From the NCBI GenBank assembly GCA_937949965.1, contig CALFBF010000161.1:1-36779 (forward strand): a stretch of 36,779 nt of DNA. The letters are read 5' to 3'. How positions within the stretch are numbered: the first letter of the stretch is position 1; every line of letters starts with the position of its first letter. Below the pieces are notes generated by a model that saw nothing but the letters and a program-made list of their open reading frames with translations, was not told the DNA's origin and made no database searches. The translations under genes and the position numbers were made by a program. Below are positions 1-8,857 of the stretch, one piece after another. This stretch comes from an uncultured Roseibacillus sp. (GTDB lineage: Bacteria > Verrucomicrobiota > Verrucomicrobiia > Verrucomicrobiales > Akkermansiaceae).

Positions 1-2496
1 ACCTTCCGCGTCCGTCGCGGCGGTGGCGAGGTAGAGTTTGGAGTTTGTTGCTTTGAACTCGGGGGAGACCACCGAATCAGCCTGGCCTGGTGCGAGCGCG
101 AAGGAAACGAGGGTAGGAGGGACATCGAGATCTTTGAAGGAACCGGACATAGAATCCTTTCCGCCGATCGCGGCGAGGCGAAGACCCTTCTGAGCATGAA
201 AAGCTCCTAGAAGGGCGGCAAAGGGGAGTCCCCAACGAGAAGGGTCTGAACCGAGCTTGGGGAAGTATTCTTGGAAGGTGAGTCGGGTGTCGCTCAGTCG
301 AGCTCCGGTGGCCACCACCTTGCAGACGGATTCGGCAACTGCGTGGACACTACCGTGGAAGGGTGAGCGACTGCTTAGATCAGGATCAAAGGCCCATGAC
401 ATGTGGGTGCAGGCCTTTGTTCGCCCATTGAGGACGGGGATCTGCGCAACCATGGCGTCGGGAGGGGTGAGCTGATTCTTTCCTCCGAAGGGAGAGAGAA
501 TGCTTCCTGATCCGATGGAGGAGTCGAACATTTCGCCGAGCCCTTTTTGAGACGCGAGTTGGAGAGAAGAAAGCTGCTCTAACAGCGCTGGTGCAATGGA
601 GCCTTCGGTCGTGGAGCAATGGGGTTGTGATGAGAGCTGATTAGGAGATTCGAGGTGAATTTTGGCCGTGCCTTGCACCCCATTGGTCTCGATGAAATCA
701 CGAGTGAGATTGACGATGGTATCGCCTCGCCAGCTCATGGTCAGGCGACCGGTATCAGTCACTTGCGCCACTTGCACACATTCAAGGTTCTCCCGATCGG
801 ACTCCGCAATGAAGTAGTCAACATCGGCGGGATCAACGACTACCGCCATCCGTTCTTGCGATTCCGAGATTGCGAGTTCGGTGCCATCGAGTCCCTGATA
901 TTTCTTGGGAACAGCATCGAGATTGATGTCGAGGCTGTCGGCCAACTCTCCGATTGCTACCGAAACGCCACCGGCCCCGAAGTCGTTACAGCGTTTGATT
1001 TTGTAGGACAGTTCAGGATTGCGAAAGAGACGTTGCACCTTGCGTTCGGTAGGAGGATTTCCTTTTTGAACTTCAGCAGAGTTTTCGAGCGCAGTATCAG
1101 TGTGCTCTTTGGATGACCCAGTCGCTCCACCCACTCCATCACGTCCGGTGCGTCCGCCGATGAGGAGGATGATGTCGCCTGGAGCAGGATTTCCGCGCTG
1201 AACCTGCTTGCGAGGACAGGCTGCTACCACCGCTCCGATTTCCATCCGCTTGGCGAGGTAGCCGGGGTGGTAAATCTCGGAAACTTGTCCGGTAGCGAGT
1301 CCAATCTGGTTACCGTAGGAAGAATAACCGCGAGCGGCTTCGAGACAGATTTTGCGTTGAGGGAGCTTGTTCGGAAGGGTTTCCGAGAAGGGCGTGCGGG
1401 GGTCCCATGCGCCAGTGACCCGCATCGCCTGATAGACGTAAGCACGTCCCGAGAGGGGATCGCGAATGCAACCACCGAGGCAGGTGGCCGCCCCTCCGAA
1501 GGGTTCAATCTCGGTAGGGTGGTTGTGGGTCTCGTTCTTGAACTGTATGAGGTATTCTTCCTTGGTCTCGGTGCCATCACGGAGAATAGGAATTTCCACA
1601 ATGATGGAGGCGGCATTAATCTCTTCCGAGAGTTCGAGGTTGTCGAGTTCGCCTGACTTCTTGAGCTCCTTGGCCGCGATGATGGCGAGGTCCATCATGG
1701 TCTCTGGTCGGCTACTATCTTGACCGTAGAGAGCTGCTCTCGTCTGCTGATAGGACTGATAAGTCTTTTGAATGGTTTCCGTGTTTTCGCCAAAGGTCAC
1801 TTCCTCGATTTTGGTTAGGAAGGTGGTGTGACGGCAGTGATCTGACCAATAGGTATCGAGCAGTTTGATCTCGGTGAGAGAGGGGTCGCGCTTCTCTTCT
1901 TCGCGAAAGTAGCGCTGAGTATGAGTGAGGTCAGCGAGGGTCATCGCGAGCCCCAGTTCTTCCCGGAGAGTTGAGAGCTGGGCCTCGTCTTTTGTGATGA
2001 ATCCTGTGACCGCGGCTACCGGGGCTGGTTCGGTGATCGGAGGTGAGAGGGTATCGGGCAGGGTGAGCGAGGCCTCGTGAGAATCGACGGGATTGATGAG
2101 ATAGCTCTTAATTGACTCCAGTTCCTCCGCCGTGAGAGAGCCTTCGAGGAGGTAGACTTGAGCTGAAGTCAGCGGCGGCGCTTCTTTTCCAGAAAGAATG
2201 GCAATGCACTGCGCGGCAGAGTCCGCACGCTGGTCGAATTGCCCCGGTAAAAACTCAATCGCAAAGGCGTGTTCTGCTTCCGGGAGTTCGGAGTAACTTT
2301 GCTCAGTAAAAGGCTCAGAGAGAATGAGTTCACTAGCCTGCGCAAAGTGTTCCTCACTGATCTGGTCGACAAAGTAGCGTTGCAGAATGCGGAGGTTTTG
2401 GATTCTCGGCAGAGTTAAGGTCTCACGGAGGTCAGCGAGTAGATCCTGGGCAGGTTGTTGGTGGTCGGGCCGTTTTTCGACGTAGAGCGCGTGCAC
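1..2496 (-). CDS. purL: Phosphoribosylformylglycinamidine synthase (FGAM synthase), 3' part outside window
   Basis: Catalyses the ATP- and glutamine-dependent conversion of FGAR to FGAM in cytosolic purine synthesis. About 832 codons are open to the window edge without a stop. Visible motifs include VHALYVEKRPDH at the N-terminus, YWSDHCRHTTF, the ATP-site stretch KNETHNHPTEIEPFGGAA and IGGKDSMSGS near the edge. The N-terminus resembles the single-polypeptide PurL clade of roughly 1240 residues, so the missing C-terminus should carry the glutaminase domain. The frame has no ATG before homology begins. GTG at 2496 is the best start, with GTG at 2523 as the alternative; neither has a clear Shine-Dalgarno site. 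The gene is divergent from the cytochrome gene at 2629. Family assignment is very sure; the start is less so. Confidence 0.95.
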   Translation of the reverse strand, partial: MHALYVEKRPDHQQPAQDLLADLRETLTLPRIQNLRILQRYFVDQISEEHFAQASELILSEPFTEQSYSELPEAEHAFAIEFLPGQFDQRADSAAQCIAILSGKEAPPLTSAQVYLLEGSLTAEELESIKSYLINPVDSHEASLTLPDTLSPPITEPAPVAAVTGFITKDEAQLSTLREELGLAMTLADLTHTQRYFREEEKRDPSLTEIKLLDTYWSDHCRHTTFLTKIEEVTFGENTETIQKTYQSYQQTRAALYGQDSSRPETMMDLAIIAAKELKKSGELDNLELSEEINAASIIVEIPILRDGTETKEEYLIQFKNETHNHPTEIEPFGGAATCLGGCIRDPLSGRAYVYQAMRVTGAWDPRTPFSETLPNKLPQRKICLEAARGYSSYGNQIGLATGQVSEIYHPGYLAKRMEIGAVVAACPRKQVQRGNPAPGDIILLIGGRTGRDGVGGATGSSKEHTDTALENSAEVQKGNPPTERKVQRLFRNPELSYKIKRCNDFGAGGVSVAIGELADSLDINLDAVPKKYQGLDGTELAISESQERMAVVVDPADVDYFIAESDRENLECVQVAQVTDTGRLTMSWRGDTIVNLTRDFIETNGVQGTAKIHLESPNQLSSQPHCSTTEGSIAPALLEQLSSLQLASQKGLGEMFDSSIGSGSILSPFGGKNQLTPPDAMVAQIPVLNGRTKACTHMSWAFDPDLSSRSPFHGSVHAVAESVCKVVATGARLSDTRLTFQEYFPKLGSDPSRWGLPFAALLGAFHAQKGLRLAAIGGKDSMSGSFKDLDVPPTLVSFALAPGQADSVVSPEFKATNSKLYLATAATDAEG

Positions 2497-2628
2497 CCGA
2501 CGGGATTTAGGAGCTTTTTCCACTGGTGACCAGTGTGGAATGCGTTTCTTGAGCTGAGATCGAGCCGGGAAGTCCCGTGAGACGCAAATGAGAGTGTTGC
2601 ACGGTCTTCTTTCTGCTAAAAGACAGAC

Positions 2629-2949
2629 ATGAACGTAAGGTGGTTAGCACTCGTAGGGACTGCAGTCGGTTTTGTGGCTTGCTCGTCATCAGTTGGTTTG
2701 GACCGAAAAGGGATTCCGCTCCCGAATCCCGAGTTGGCCGCTCAAGCTGGGATTTCGCTCAGTCAGATGGGAGATGGTTATTGGGTTTTTTCGCGGAAGT
2801 GTGTCGAGTGCCACGGCGTGAGGCTGCCAGAGGGACCCCTCACCGGCCAATGGCACCCCGAGGTGGAGGGGTTCTCGGGGAACGTAGGCTTGTCTCTTAG
2901 CGACGAGAGCGCACTCGTGAATTACCTACGCGCCACCCGCTTTCGATAG
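2629..2949 (+). CDS. Small single-heme cytochrome c lipoprotein
   Basis: A 106-residue exported protein. Residues 1-18 form a short hydrophobic signal ending in FVAC, a plausible lipobox with the lipidated Cys at 18. A single CXXCH heme motif (C58-V-E-C61-H62) follows. Its role is probably electron transfer at the periplasmic face of a membrane. No obvious axial Met motif is visible in the short C-terminal part. At about 90 mature residues it is small for a cytochrome c domain. The gene starts 132 bases from purL in the opposite direction and ends 22 bases before the LysE-type gene, so those two may be co-transcribed. The electron-transfer partner cannot be named from the context. Confidence 0.7.
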   Translation: MNVRWLALVGTAVGFVACSSSVGLDRKGIPLPNPELAAQAGISLSQMGDGYWVFSRKCVECHGVRLPEGPLTGQWHPEVEGFSGNVGLSLSDESALVNYLRATRFR

Positions 2950-2971
2950 CTCTCTCGTGAGGAGTCGTTAG

Positions 2972-3613
2972 ATGGCTGGGAATTGGGTCGTAGATTGGGG
3001 GCTTTTCATCGGGGTGATGGCGCTGGGGCAGATGAGTCCGGGGCCCGATCTTCTCTTGATTACGCGCATCTCCCTCAGGGAAGGTTTGCGGGCGGGCTTG
3101 TTAGTCGTCCTCGGAGTGGTCGTTGGTTTGTGTATGCATGCCGCGCTAGCGGTGGTTGGAATGTCCGCTTTTCTTGCCTCTGGTGGATTATGGGTGCAGG
3201 TATTGAGTATTCTGGCAACAGGGTATTTGGGCTGGTTAGGCTGGCAAATGTTCTCTTCTTTTTTAAGGGCTGGAGCCTATGACTTAGTGACCCCCGAGCA
3301 GGACGGAGAGGCTGAGCAATTTTTCTTAAAAGGGCTTTTCTGCAATCTCCTCAATCCCAAGGTCCTTATCTTCTTTGCGGGATTAACCGCTCTTTTCTTA
3401 CAAGAAGAGCGCGGACTGTGGTGGCCAGCCCTACTCTGGATCACGATTGTGGTTGAGGGGCTCTTACTTTGGGGGCTGTGGGTTTTTCTCTTACAACGGA
3501 AGCGTTTGCGGGCGTTTTACGCGCAACAGAGTCGATGGTTAGATCTCTTTTTTGGAGTGGGGCTTTGGGTTCTCGCAATCTTGTTTTTGGGAAATGTTTT
3601 CCGAGGAGGGTGA
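2972..3613 (+). CDS. LysE/RhtB-family amino acid exporter
   Basis: A 213-residue inner-membrane protein with about six hydrophobic segments. It carries the family signature MSPGPD near residue 22 and a conserved NPKV in the middle (FCNLLNPKVLIFF). Length and topology match LysE/RhtB transporters, which export amino acids such as lysine, threonine or homoserine lactone; the substrate cannot be read from the sequence. The start is supported by GAGGAG at 2959-2964, seven bases before the ATG, one of the few clear ribosome binding sites in the window. It lies between the cytochrome gene and hemB on the same strand. Confidence 0.88.
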   Translation: MAGNWVVDWGLFIGVMALGQMSPGPDLLLITRISLREGLRAGLLVVLGVVVGLCMHAALAVVGMSAFLASGGLWVQVLSILATGYLGWLGWQMFSSFLRAGAYDLVTPEQDGEAEQFFLKGLFCNLLNPKVLIFFAGLTALFLQEERGLWWPALLWITIVVEGLLLWGLWVFLLQRKRLRAFYAQQSRWLDLFFGVGLWVLAILFLGNVFRGG

Positions 3614-3689
3614 GTAAGAGGCCATTTTTAGGAAGGCGGGCGAGAGATGGCTCTTTTCTTTTGGCTCAAGTTTTTAGAAGCTCTCGGGC

Positions 3690-4691
3690 ATGAATTCGTT
3701 GGAACTTGATATGCTCAGTCGGCCACGCCGGAACCGAAAATCTGCTGCCGTACGAGCGCTCGTAAGCGAGAACTTACTCTCGGCGAGTGACCTAGTTCTT
3801 CCGCTCTTTTTCCACGAAGATGAGGAAGATGTTGCGATCGAGTCCATGCCGGGCTGCACTCGTTGGTCTCTAGCAGGTCTTTTGCAGGAGGCTGGTGAGG
3901 CTCATTCTCTTGGGATTCCCGCTGTGATTCTCTTCCCAAAAATCGAAGAAAATCTTAAAAGCAGCGACTGCGAAGAATGCTTCAACCCCCAGGGGCTCGT
4001 GCCGCGTGCGGTCCGTGCTCTCAAAGAAGCTCACCCCGAGCTCGTGGTGATGACCGATGTCGCGCTCGATCCCTATAATGCTGATGGCCACGACGGACTC
4101 GTTCGAGAAGGGGAGATTGTGAACGATGAAACAGTCGCCGTTCTCTGCCAGCAAGCAGTCGCTCAGGCACGTGCCGGAGCAGATATCGTCGCGCCGAGCG
4201 ATATGATGGATGGGCGGGTCGCAGCCATTCGTGATGCTCTCGATAGCGAGGGGTTCCAGCAAGTCAGCATCTGCAGCTACACCGCCAAGTATGCGTCCGC
4301 TTTTTACGGGCCCTTCCGTGGTGCCCTCGACTCCGCTCCCAAAGCCGGGGATAAGAAAAGCTATCAGATGGACCCTGCCAACGCGCGTGAGGCTCTGCGC
4401 GAGCTGGAGCTCGATGAGCTGGAGGGTGCCGATATGATCATGATCAAGCCCGGGGGGCCTTATCTCGATATCGTTAAAACGGTGCGCGAAAACACCGCTC
4501 TTCCAGTGGCGGTGTATCAGGTCAGTGGGGAATACCTCATGATTCAATCCGCTTCTGCCGGAGGATGGCTCGACCGTGACAAGGTGATTTGGGAAAGTCT
4601 CTTGGGGATGAAGCGTGCGGGGGCAGACCTCATTCTTACTTACTTTGCCAAAGAAGTCGCGCTACGCTTGTCGGCGGGAGGACAAGGATAG
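3690..4691 (+). CDS. hemB: Delta-aminolevulinic acid dehydratase (porphobilinogen synthase)
   Basis: Condenses two 5-aminolevulinate molecules to porphobilinogen in heme synthesis, in the cytosol. The 333 residues fit the family. The two Schiff-base lysines are visible: K200 in YTAKYAS and K253 in MIKPGGPYLD. SDMMDGRV at 170-177 is also typical. The metal loop reads DVALDPYNADGHDG (about 123-136), with Asp and Ala where zinc enzymes have cysteines, so this is the Mg/K-type rather than the Zn-type enzyme. GG replaces the more usual AL after MIKP. ATG at 3711 is an alternative start. Heme supply fits the cytochrome gene upstream, although co-regulation is not shown. Confidence 0.96.
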   Translation: MNSLELDMLSRPRRNRKSAAVRALVSENLLSASDLVLPLFFHEDEEDVAIESMPGCTRWSLAGLLQEAGEAHSLGIPAVILFPKIEENLKSSDCEECFNPQGLVPRAVRALKEAHPELVVMTDVALDPYNADGHDGLVREGEIVNDETVAVLCQQAVAQARAGADIVAPSDMMDGRVAAIRDALDSEGFQQVSICSYTAKYASAFYGPFRGALDSAPKAGDKKSYQMDPANAREALRELELDELEGADMIMIKPGGPYLDIVKTVRENTALPVAVYQVSGEYLMIQSASAGGWLDRDKVIWESLLGMKRAGADLILTYFAKEVALRLSAGGQG

Positions 4692-4889
4692 TTTGGCGTT
4701 CACACTTCATTTGTTTTTATCTGTTCAGAGGTGTTCGTTGGCGTGTGAAGAGATGTTTCTCCGCGAGATGAGGTAAATTCATCATTTTTAAGCTCGGAGA
4801 ATTTTTCGGAATGTTGCTTGCTTCTACTTGAAACATCCGCAGTTCGCGTTCACCGTGCTCGGCCCTTCGCCGGGAATAACTTCACCATC

Positions 4890-6617
4890 ATGGCTGGTCC
4901 AATTTTTGTCCCTGAAAATGCTCCTTTCTCGCCCGAACAACGGGCTTGGTTAAATGATTTCTTTGCTCAACAGCTTTCCGGCGGTGCCGCACCTGTTGCC
5001 GCTGGTCCCGTTGTCCCTGTCACGATATTGTGGGGCTCGCAGACCGGGAATGCTGAGGGCTGTGCCAAGCAGTTGGCGAAATCGCTCAAGAGTCCTCAGT
5101 TCGAGACTCAAGTCCGTGATCTTGCGGACTATGAAATCGCACAGCTGAGTCAAGAGAAGCACATTTTACTGATTACCAGCACCTACGGTGACGGCGAACC
5201 ACCAGACAATGCTTCCGATTTCGTAGAAACTCTCTTGAGTGATTCTGCTCCCAAGATGGAGGGTGTGAAGTTCTCCGTACTCGCGCTTGGGGATAGCGAA
5301 TATCCAGATTTCTGCGAAACAGGAAAACAGATCGACCGCCGTTTTGGAGAACTCGGAGGCGAGCGCATCTACGATCGCGTTGACTGCGATGTCGATTACG
5401 ACGAACCCTTTGATGTCTGGAAGGCCGGAATCATCGAGGTGCTCGGCGCGGGCGCTGCTACTGCCGAATTGGCAGATGCTCCGGCAGGTGATGAGCCCTA
5501 CGGAAAGAAAAACCCTTTCCCGGCGGAAATTCTCAATAATTACGACCTTAATAAAGAAGGTGCTTTCAAAGCCACGCACCACATTGAGTTCTCTCTTGAA
5601 GGCTCTGGGCTGGAGTATGAGGCGGGTGATGCCCTCGGTGTGCTCCCAGTCAATCCCGAGTCCGTGGTAGATGAGTTGTTAGAAGCTCTTCCCTTCAATA
5701 CCGGTCGCGCAGTCCCTCTCCCGGGTGGTGGGGAGGCCCCTCTCAAGGAAGCGTTGATGAATAATTACGAGATTCGTAGTCTCAATAAGAAGCTCCTGAT
5801 CGAGTGGCAATCGCGTAGTGGTTCTCCTTTCTTACGCTCCTTGGTGGAGGCCGATGATAAGGAAGCCTTTGACGACTTTTTCTGGGGCCGAGAGCTTATT
5901 GACCTCGCCACCGATTATCCTGCTGATTTTCAGGATGGAGAGGAGTTCGTCAGTATTCTCAAGAAGCTGCAGCCACGTCTCTATTCAATTTCCTCTAGTC
6001 CCAAAGCTCACCCCGGCGAGGTTCATCTCACCGTGGCTAAGGTGGAGTATGATTCCCATGGCCGCAGTCGTGGGGGAGTTTGTTCAACCTTTTTGTCTGA
6101 CCGTTGCGAAGGGGTGCAGCCCGGCGTTTTCGTACATGTGAACAAGGCCTTCCGTCCGCCTGAGAATGGCGACGTGCCTATGATTATGGTTGGTCCTGGG
6201 ACGGGGATTGCTCCCTTCCGAGCATTCTTGGAGGAGCGCGAAGCAAGAGGTGCCAAAGGGAAGAATTGGCTCTTCTTTGGCAATCCCTACCGCGCAACAG
6301 ACTATCTATATGAAGAGGAGTTAGTCGCCAAGCAAGAGTCCGGTGTTCTCAATAAGCTCTCTCTTGCTTTCTCACGTGATCAGAAGGAGAAGCTCTACGT
6401 TCAGCAGCTCATGGTGCAAGAAGGTGCCGAGCTATGGTCTTGGTTAGAACAGGGCGGTTACTTCTTCGTCTGTGGAGATGCTTCGCGCATGGCCAAGGAT
6501 GTTGACGCTGCTCTCCACCAGATTATCCAAGAGCATGGTAGTAAGAGTGAAGACGAGGCCATCGACTACGTGAAACAGCTTAAGAAAGACAAGCGCTATG
6601 GGCGCGACGTTTACTAA
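4890..6617 (+). CDS. CysJ-like diflavin reductase (sulfite reductase alpha-type flavoprotein)
   Basis: A 575-residue diflavin reductase that moves electrons from NADPH through FAD to FMN and on to a partner such as sulfite reductase. An N-terminal flavodoxin domain has WGSQTGNAEG (48-57) and STYGDGEPPDNA (97-108). The reductase half has the FAD motif RLYSISSSP, GGVCSTFL, and the NADPH motif GPGTGIAPFRAF, and ends in an aromatic Tyr. The ATG at 4890 is preferred because homology starts at MAGPIFVPENAPFSPEQ; the ORF is open upstream to 4818. No hemoprotein beta subunit lies next to it, so the electron acceptor is uncertain. Sulfite or nitrite reductase encoded elsewhere is possible. Confidence 0.9.
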   Translation: MAGPIFVPENAPFSPEQRAWLNDFFAQQLSGGAAPVAAGPVVPVTILWGSQTGNAEGCAKQLAKSLKSPQFETQVRDLADYEIAQLSQEKHILLITSTYGDGEPPDNASDFVETLLSDSAPKMEGVKFSVLALGDSEYPDFCETGKQIDRRFGELGGERIYDRVDCDVDYDEPFDVWKAGIIEVLGAGAATAELADAPAGDEPYGKKNPFPAEILNNYDLNKEGAFKATHHIEFSLEGSGLEYEAGDALGVLPVNPESVVDELLEALPFNTGRAVPLPGGGEAPLKEALMNNYEIRSLNKKLLIEWQSRSGSPFLRSLVEADDKEAFDDFFWGRELIDLATDYPADFQDGEEFVSILKKLQPRLYSISSSPKAHPGEVHLTVAKVEYDSHGRSRGGVCSTFLSDRCEGVQPGVFVHVNKAFRPPENGDVPMIMVGPGTGIAPFRAFLEEREARGAKGKNWLFFGNPYRATDYLYEEELVAKQESGVLNKLSLAFSRDQKEKLYVQQLMVQEGAELWSWLEQGGYFFVCGDASRMAKDVDAALHQIIQEHGSKSEDEAIDYVKQLKKDKRYGRDVY

Positions 6618-6644
6618 GCTCTATTTTTGATTCGATTCTGCAAA

Positions 6645-6691
6645 AAAGCACGAAAGAGTTGGACGTTTATACTGCCACTCTGTCGTGCTTT
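6645..6691 (+). terminator. Long hairpin between diflavin reductase gene and purU
   Basis: AAAGCACGA (6645-6653) pairs with TCGTGCTTT (6683-6691). One A/G mismatch later, AGAGT (6655-6659) pairs with ACTCT (6677-6681), around a 17-base loop. This gives a 14-bp stem with one mismatch, beginning 28 bases after the upstream stop codon. No T-run follows, so an ordinary intrinsic terminator is not proven. A terminator without a T-run, an mRNA-stabilising stem or a processing site are all possible. Confidence 0.45.
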
Positions 6692-6716
6692 CCTCATTGG
6701 CAGCAGAGAGTAGGTG

Positions 6717-6722
6717 AAGGAG
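6717..6722 (+). promoter_or_regulatory. Shine-Dalgarno site deciding the purU start
   Basis: AAGGAG lies nine bases before the ATG at 6732. It favours 6732 over the in-frame ATG at 6714, which would put the site inside the coding region. Most other genes here lack such a clear site. Confidence 0.7.
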
Positions 6723-6731
6723 ACTTCGGCA

Positions 6732-7589
6732 ATGGCTTATGAGGGTTTAATTTTAAAGCTGGACTGTCCCGATCAGCCGGGATTGGTGGCCAAGATTGCA
6801 GGCTATGTCGCGCAGTATGAGGGGAACCTCATCGAGTTCAACCAGTTCACCGATCGCGAACGAAACCGCTTTTTTGCTCGTTTAGAAATCGATACCTCCG
6901 GAATGCAGATCGGGGTGGAAGACTTTGTCGTAGCCTTCGAAGTGATGGGAAAGGCACTCGGTGGCAAGTGGCACTTTCGCCGTCTCCCTTATCGCATGAA
7001 GGCGGCCGTGTTAGTTACCAAAACCGATCACTGTCTGAATGAAATTCTCTGGCGAACGCGCCTTGGCGAAATGCCTATTGAGGTGACTTCAGTGATCGGG
7101 AATCGAGAGGACTGTCGCGAGATTGCGGAGAGAGAAGGGCTGCCCTTTCATTTTGTCGAGATGGCAGAAGACAAGGAGGCCGGGTTCCGCCGCATTGATG
7201 CACTGCTCACCGAGCAACAGGCTGAGCTCGTTGTCTTAGCCCGCTTCATGCAAATCGTCCCGCCATGGATGTGCTCGCGCTATGAGGGACAGATGATTAA
7301 TATTCACCACAGTTTCTTACCTGCCTTCATTGGGGCGAATCCTTATCGGAAGGCTTACGAGCGTGGGGTGAAGTTGATTGGGGCAACCTGTCACTACGTC
7401 ACCGGAGACCTCGATGCCGGGCCCATTATTGAACAAGAGGTTGCTCGCGTAAGGCACATGCATTCCGCACAGGATATGGTCCGTCTAGGACGCGATTGTG
7501 AACGCTCCGCTTTGGCAAAGGGGATTCGTTATCACGTGCAAGATCGCACCATTATAGATGGCACCCGCGCGATCGTCTTTGAAGATTAG
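6732..7589 (+). CDS. purU: Formyltetrahydrofolate deformylase
   Basis: Hydrolyses 10-formyl-THF to formate and THF, balancing the one-carbon pool and supplying formate for PurT-type purine synthesis. The 285 residues contain an N-terminal ACT domain (about 5-80, beginning LKLDCPDQPGLVAKIA). A formyltransferase-fold catalytic domain follows, with LARFMQIVP, INIHHSFLPAF (catalytic N190, H192) and GDLDAGPII carrying the catalytic Asp. Homology starts at MAYEGLIL, consistent with the AAGGAG site upstream. The neighbour on the other side is the diflavin reductase gene, separated by a long hairpin, so the two may not share a transcript. purL elsewhere in the window is also a purine gene. Confidence 0.93.
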   Translation: MAYEGLILKLDCPDQPGLVAKIAGYVAQYEGNLIEFNQFTDRERNRFFARLEIDTSGMQIGVEDFVVAFEVMGKALGGKWHFRRLPYRMKAAVLVTKTDHCLNEILWRTRLGEMPIEVTSVIGNREDCREIAEREGLPFHFVEMAEDKEAGFRRIDALLTEQQAELVVLARFMQIVPPWMCSRYEGQMINIHHSFLPAFIGANPYRKAYERGVKLIGATCHYVTGDLDAGPIIEQEVARVRHMHSAQDMVRLGRDCERSALAKGIRYHVQDRTIIDGTRAIVFED

Positions 7590-7601
7590 ACGGGGTCCCT
7601 T

Positions 7602-8231
7602 CTATTCTTCAGTTCCGAAGAGCGCCTGAACGCAATGAGCTGACCACTGCTCAAGCTGGGGGAAGAGTTCTCCCAGCAGGCGCTCCTGGCTTTGGAAGGC
7701 CAAGTTTGCGAGAGCATCTTCATTGGAAGTGACTTCTGCACTATCGAGTTCGAAGAGATGAACAATCCCGAGGTGCACTTTTCCTACCGGATTAGAATCA
7801 TCATTGATGAGCCCCACAATCCGGTTCTGGTGGTCACCCGCGATATTGAGTTCCTCGTCGATCTCTCGTTCCACCGCCGCGTAGTAAGTCGCTTGCCCGA
7901 GATGATTCTCACCAGCATCGACTGGGTTGATATGTCCACCCACTCCGACCGAGCCTTGCGCATGCAAGCGTGATTCTCCTGAGGTCTTTCCTCGCGTGTA
8001 ATGGAGGACTTTGCCCTCATGATGAAAAATGCAGTAGGGGATGATTTGCTTATGAGTGGGGTCGTCCTCCGCTTCCGCTCGATCCATAAAGAAGTTATTC
8101 GTAGGATCGAGCAAGGTGGTGAGATAATGCTCCCACTCAGTCGTGAATCCTTGAAAGCTCCCGAGCTCATCAAACAGCGATCGGGGCACCACGAGGATTT
8201 CCTCGCCTTGATACTTTGCGTTCTTGGACAT
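7602..8231 (-). CDS. Nudix hydrolase, predicted phosphoesterase type
   Basis: A 209-residue soluble protein. Residues 96-130 hold a stretched Nudix box: GVGGHINP, then a spacer, then AAVEREIDEEL with R122, E123, E126 and E127 in the metal-binding helix. The N-terminus (EEILVVPRSLF) and overall plan resemble the group annotated as MutT-superfamily predicted phosphoesterase (COG4112). The spacer between the Gly-Gly and the Glu helix is longer than the classic 23-residue box. The substrate is unknown. The gene starts 14 bases after the DUF5069 gene on the same strand, so they are probably one transcript, and it converges on purU. Confidence 0.8.
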   Translation of the reverse strand: MSKNAKYQGEEILVVPRSLFDELGSFQGFTTEWEHYLTTLLDPTNNFFMDRAEAEDDPTHKQIIPYCIFHHEGKVLHYTRGKTSGESRLHAQGSVGVGGHINPVDAGENHLGQATYYAAVEREIDEELNIAGDHQNRIVGLINDDSNPVGKVHLGIVHLFELDSAEVTSNEDALANLAFQSQERLLGELFPQLEQWSAHCVQALFGTEE

Positions 8232-8245
8232 GAGAAGAGTGTTCT

Positions 8246-8758
8246 CTAGGAATGCTCCCGAACGTAAGCCGCGATTTTGGCATCATCGTCCTCTGCTGAC
8301 CAGACTACGCGGAGAAAATCGGCGAGGTGAATGTTTCCATTCTGACGGAGAAAATTGCGATCTCCCCCGCAACCATACATGAGGTCGGGATCGAGCTCTC
8401 CACGCAGCTTTGCTCGCGCTTTCGTAATAATACGTGGCAGGTAGGCCATCCCTTCGAGCTGATCTCCAAAGCTTGGAAGATCGCGACTTGTGATTTCATG
8501 AGTCGAAAGCATTCCTTTTTGGGCCACTAACAGATAGTCCCTACGCACCGCAGCGACAAGAATCGCGGTTGATAAGCTGGGAGCCTTTTCTTCTGCTAGG
8601 TCTTCTACAAAATCGAATAGTTCGCGCGGTTTGTATCCAATGCCGGTTAGAAAAGCCAAATCATCTGCAGAATAATAACTCGAAAAATCATGATCTCCTC
8701 CCTGATAGCGGGTTAGACAGCGATTGAAGAGCTCGGTAAATTGTTCATTCCAAAACAT
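8246..8758 (-). CDS. DUF5069-family protein
   Basis: A 170-residue soluble protein. The C-terminal two thirds match the DUF5069 plan as I know it: LEGMAYLPRIITKARAKLRG (about 102-121), then a short loop with YGCGGDRNFL, then a small helical end. No signal peptide, membrane segment or catalytic motif is recognisable. Function of the family is not known to me. It is followed 14 bases later by the Nudix gene, which suggests a two-gene unit. The family call rests on recall of the LPR-x-x-x-KAR pattern and is moderately sure. Confidence 0.65.
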   Translation of the reverse strand: MFWNEQFTELFNRCLTRYQGGDHDFSSYYSADDLAFLTGIGYKPRELFDFVEDLAEEKAPSLSTAILVAAVRRDYLLVAQKGMLSTHEITSRDLPSFGDQLEGMAYLPRIITKARAKLRGELDPDLMYGCGGDRNFLRQNGNIHLADFLRVVWSAEDDDAKIAAYVREHS

Positions 8759-8857
8759 GAAGAAACAACTCTGCTAGGAGGAGGTGGAAAGCTAGTTTTT
8801 TTAGTCACATTATTGATTCTGCTTCCATTTTTTGGTAGTGTTTTGCAGCATGAAGCC

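Noticed and set aside
655-1656. Long plus-strand frames inside purL
   Set aside because: They are shadows of the purL reading frame, which shows the full set of FGAM synthase motifs.
4699-4749. Weak inverted repeat after hemB (TTCACAC and GTGTGAA)
   Set aside because: Only 7 bp with a loop of nearly 40 bases and no T-run, so it is not convincing as a terminator.
8741-8857. Longer start of the coiled-coil lipoprotein
   Set aside because: It would overlap the divergent DUF5069 gene and place a second hydrophobic stretch before a perfect lipoprotein signal.
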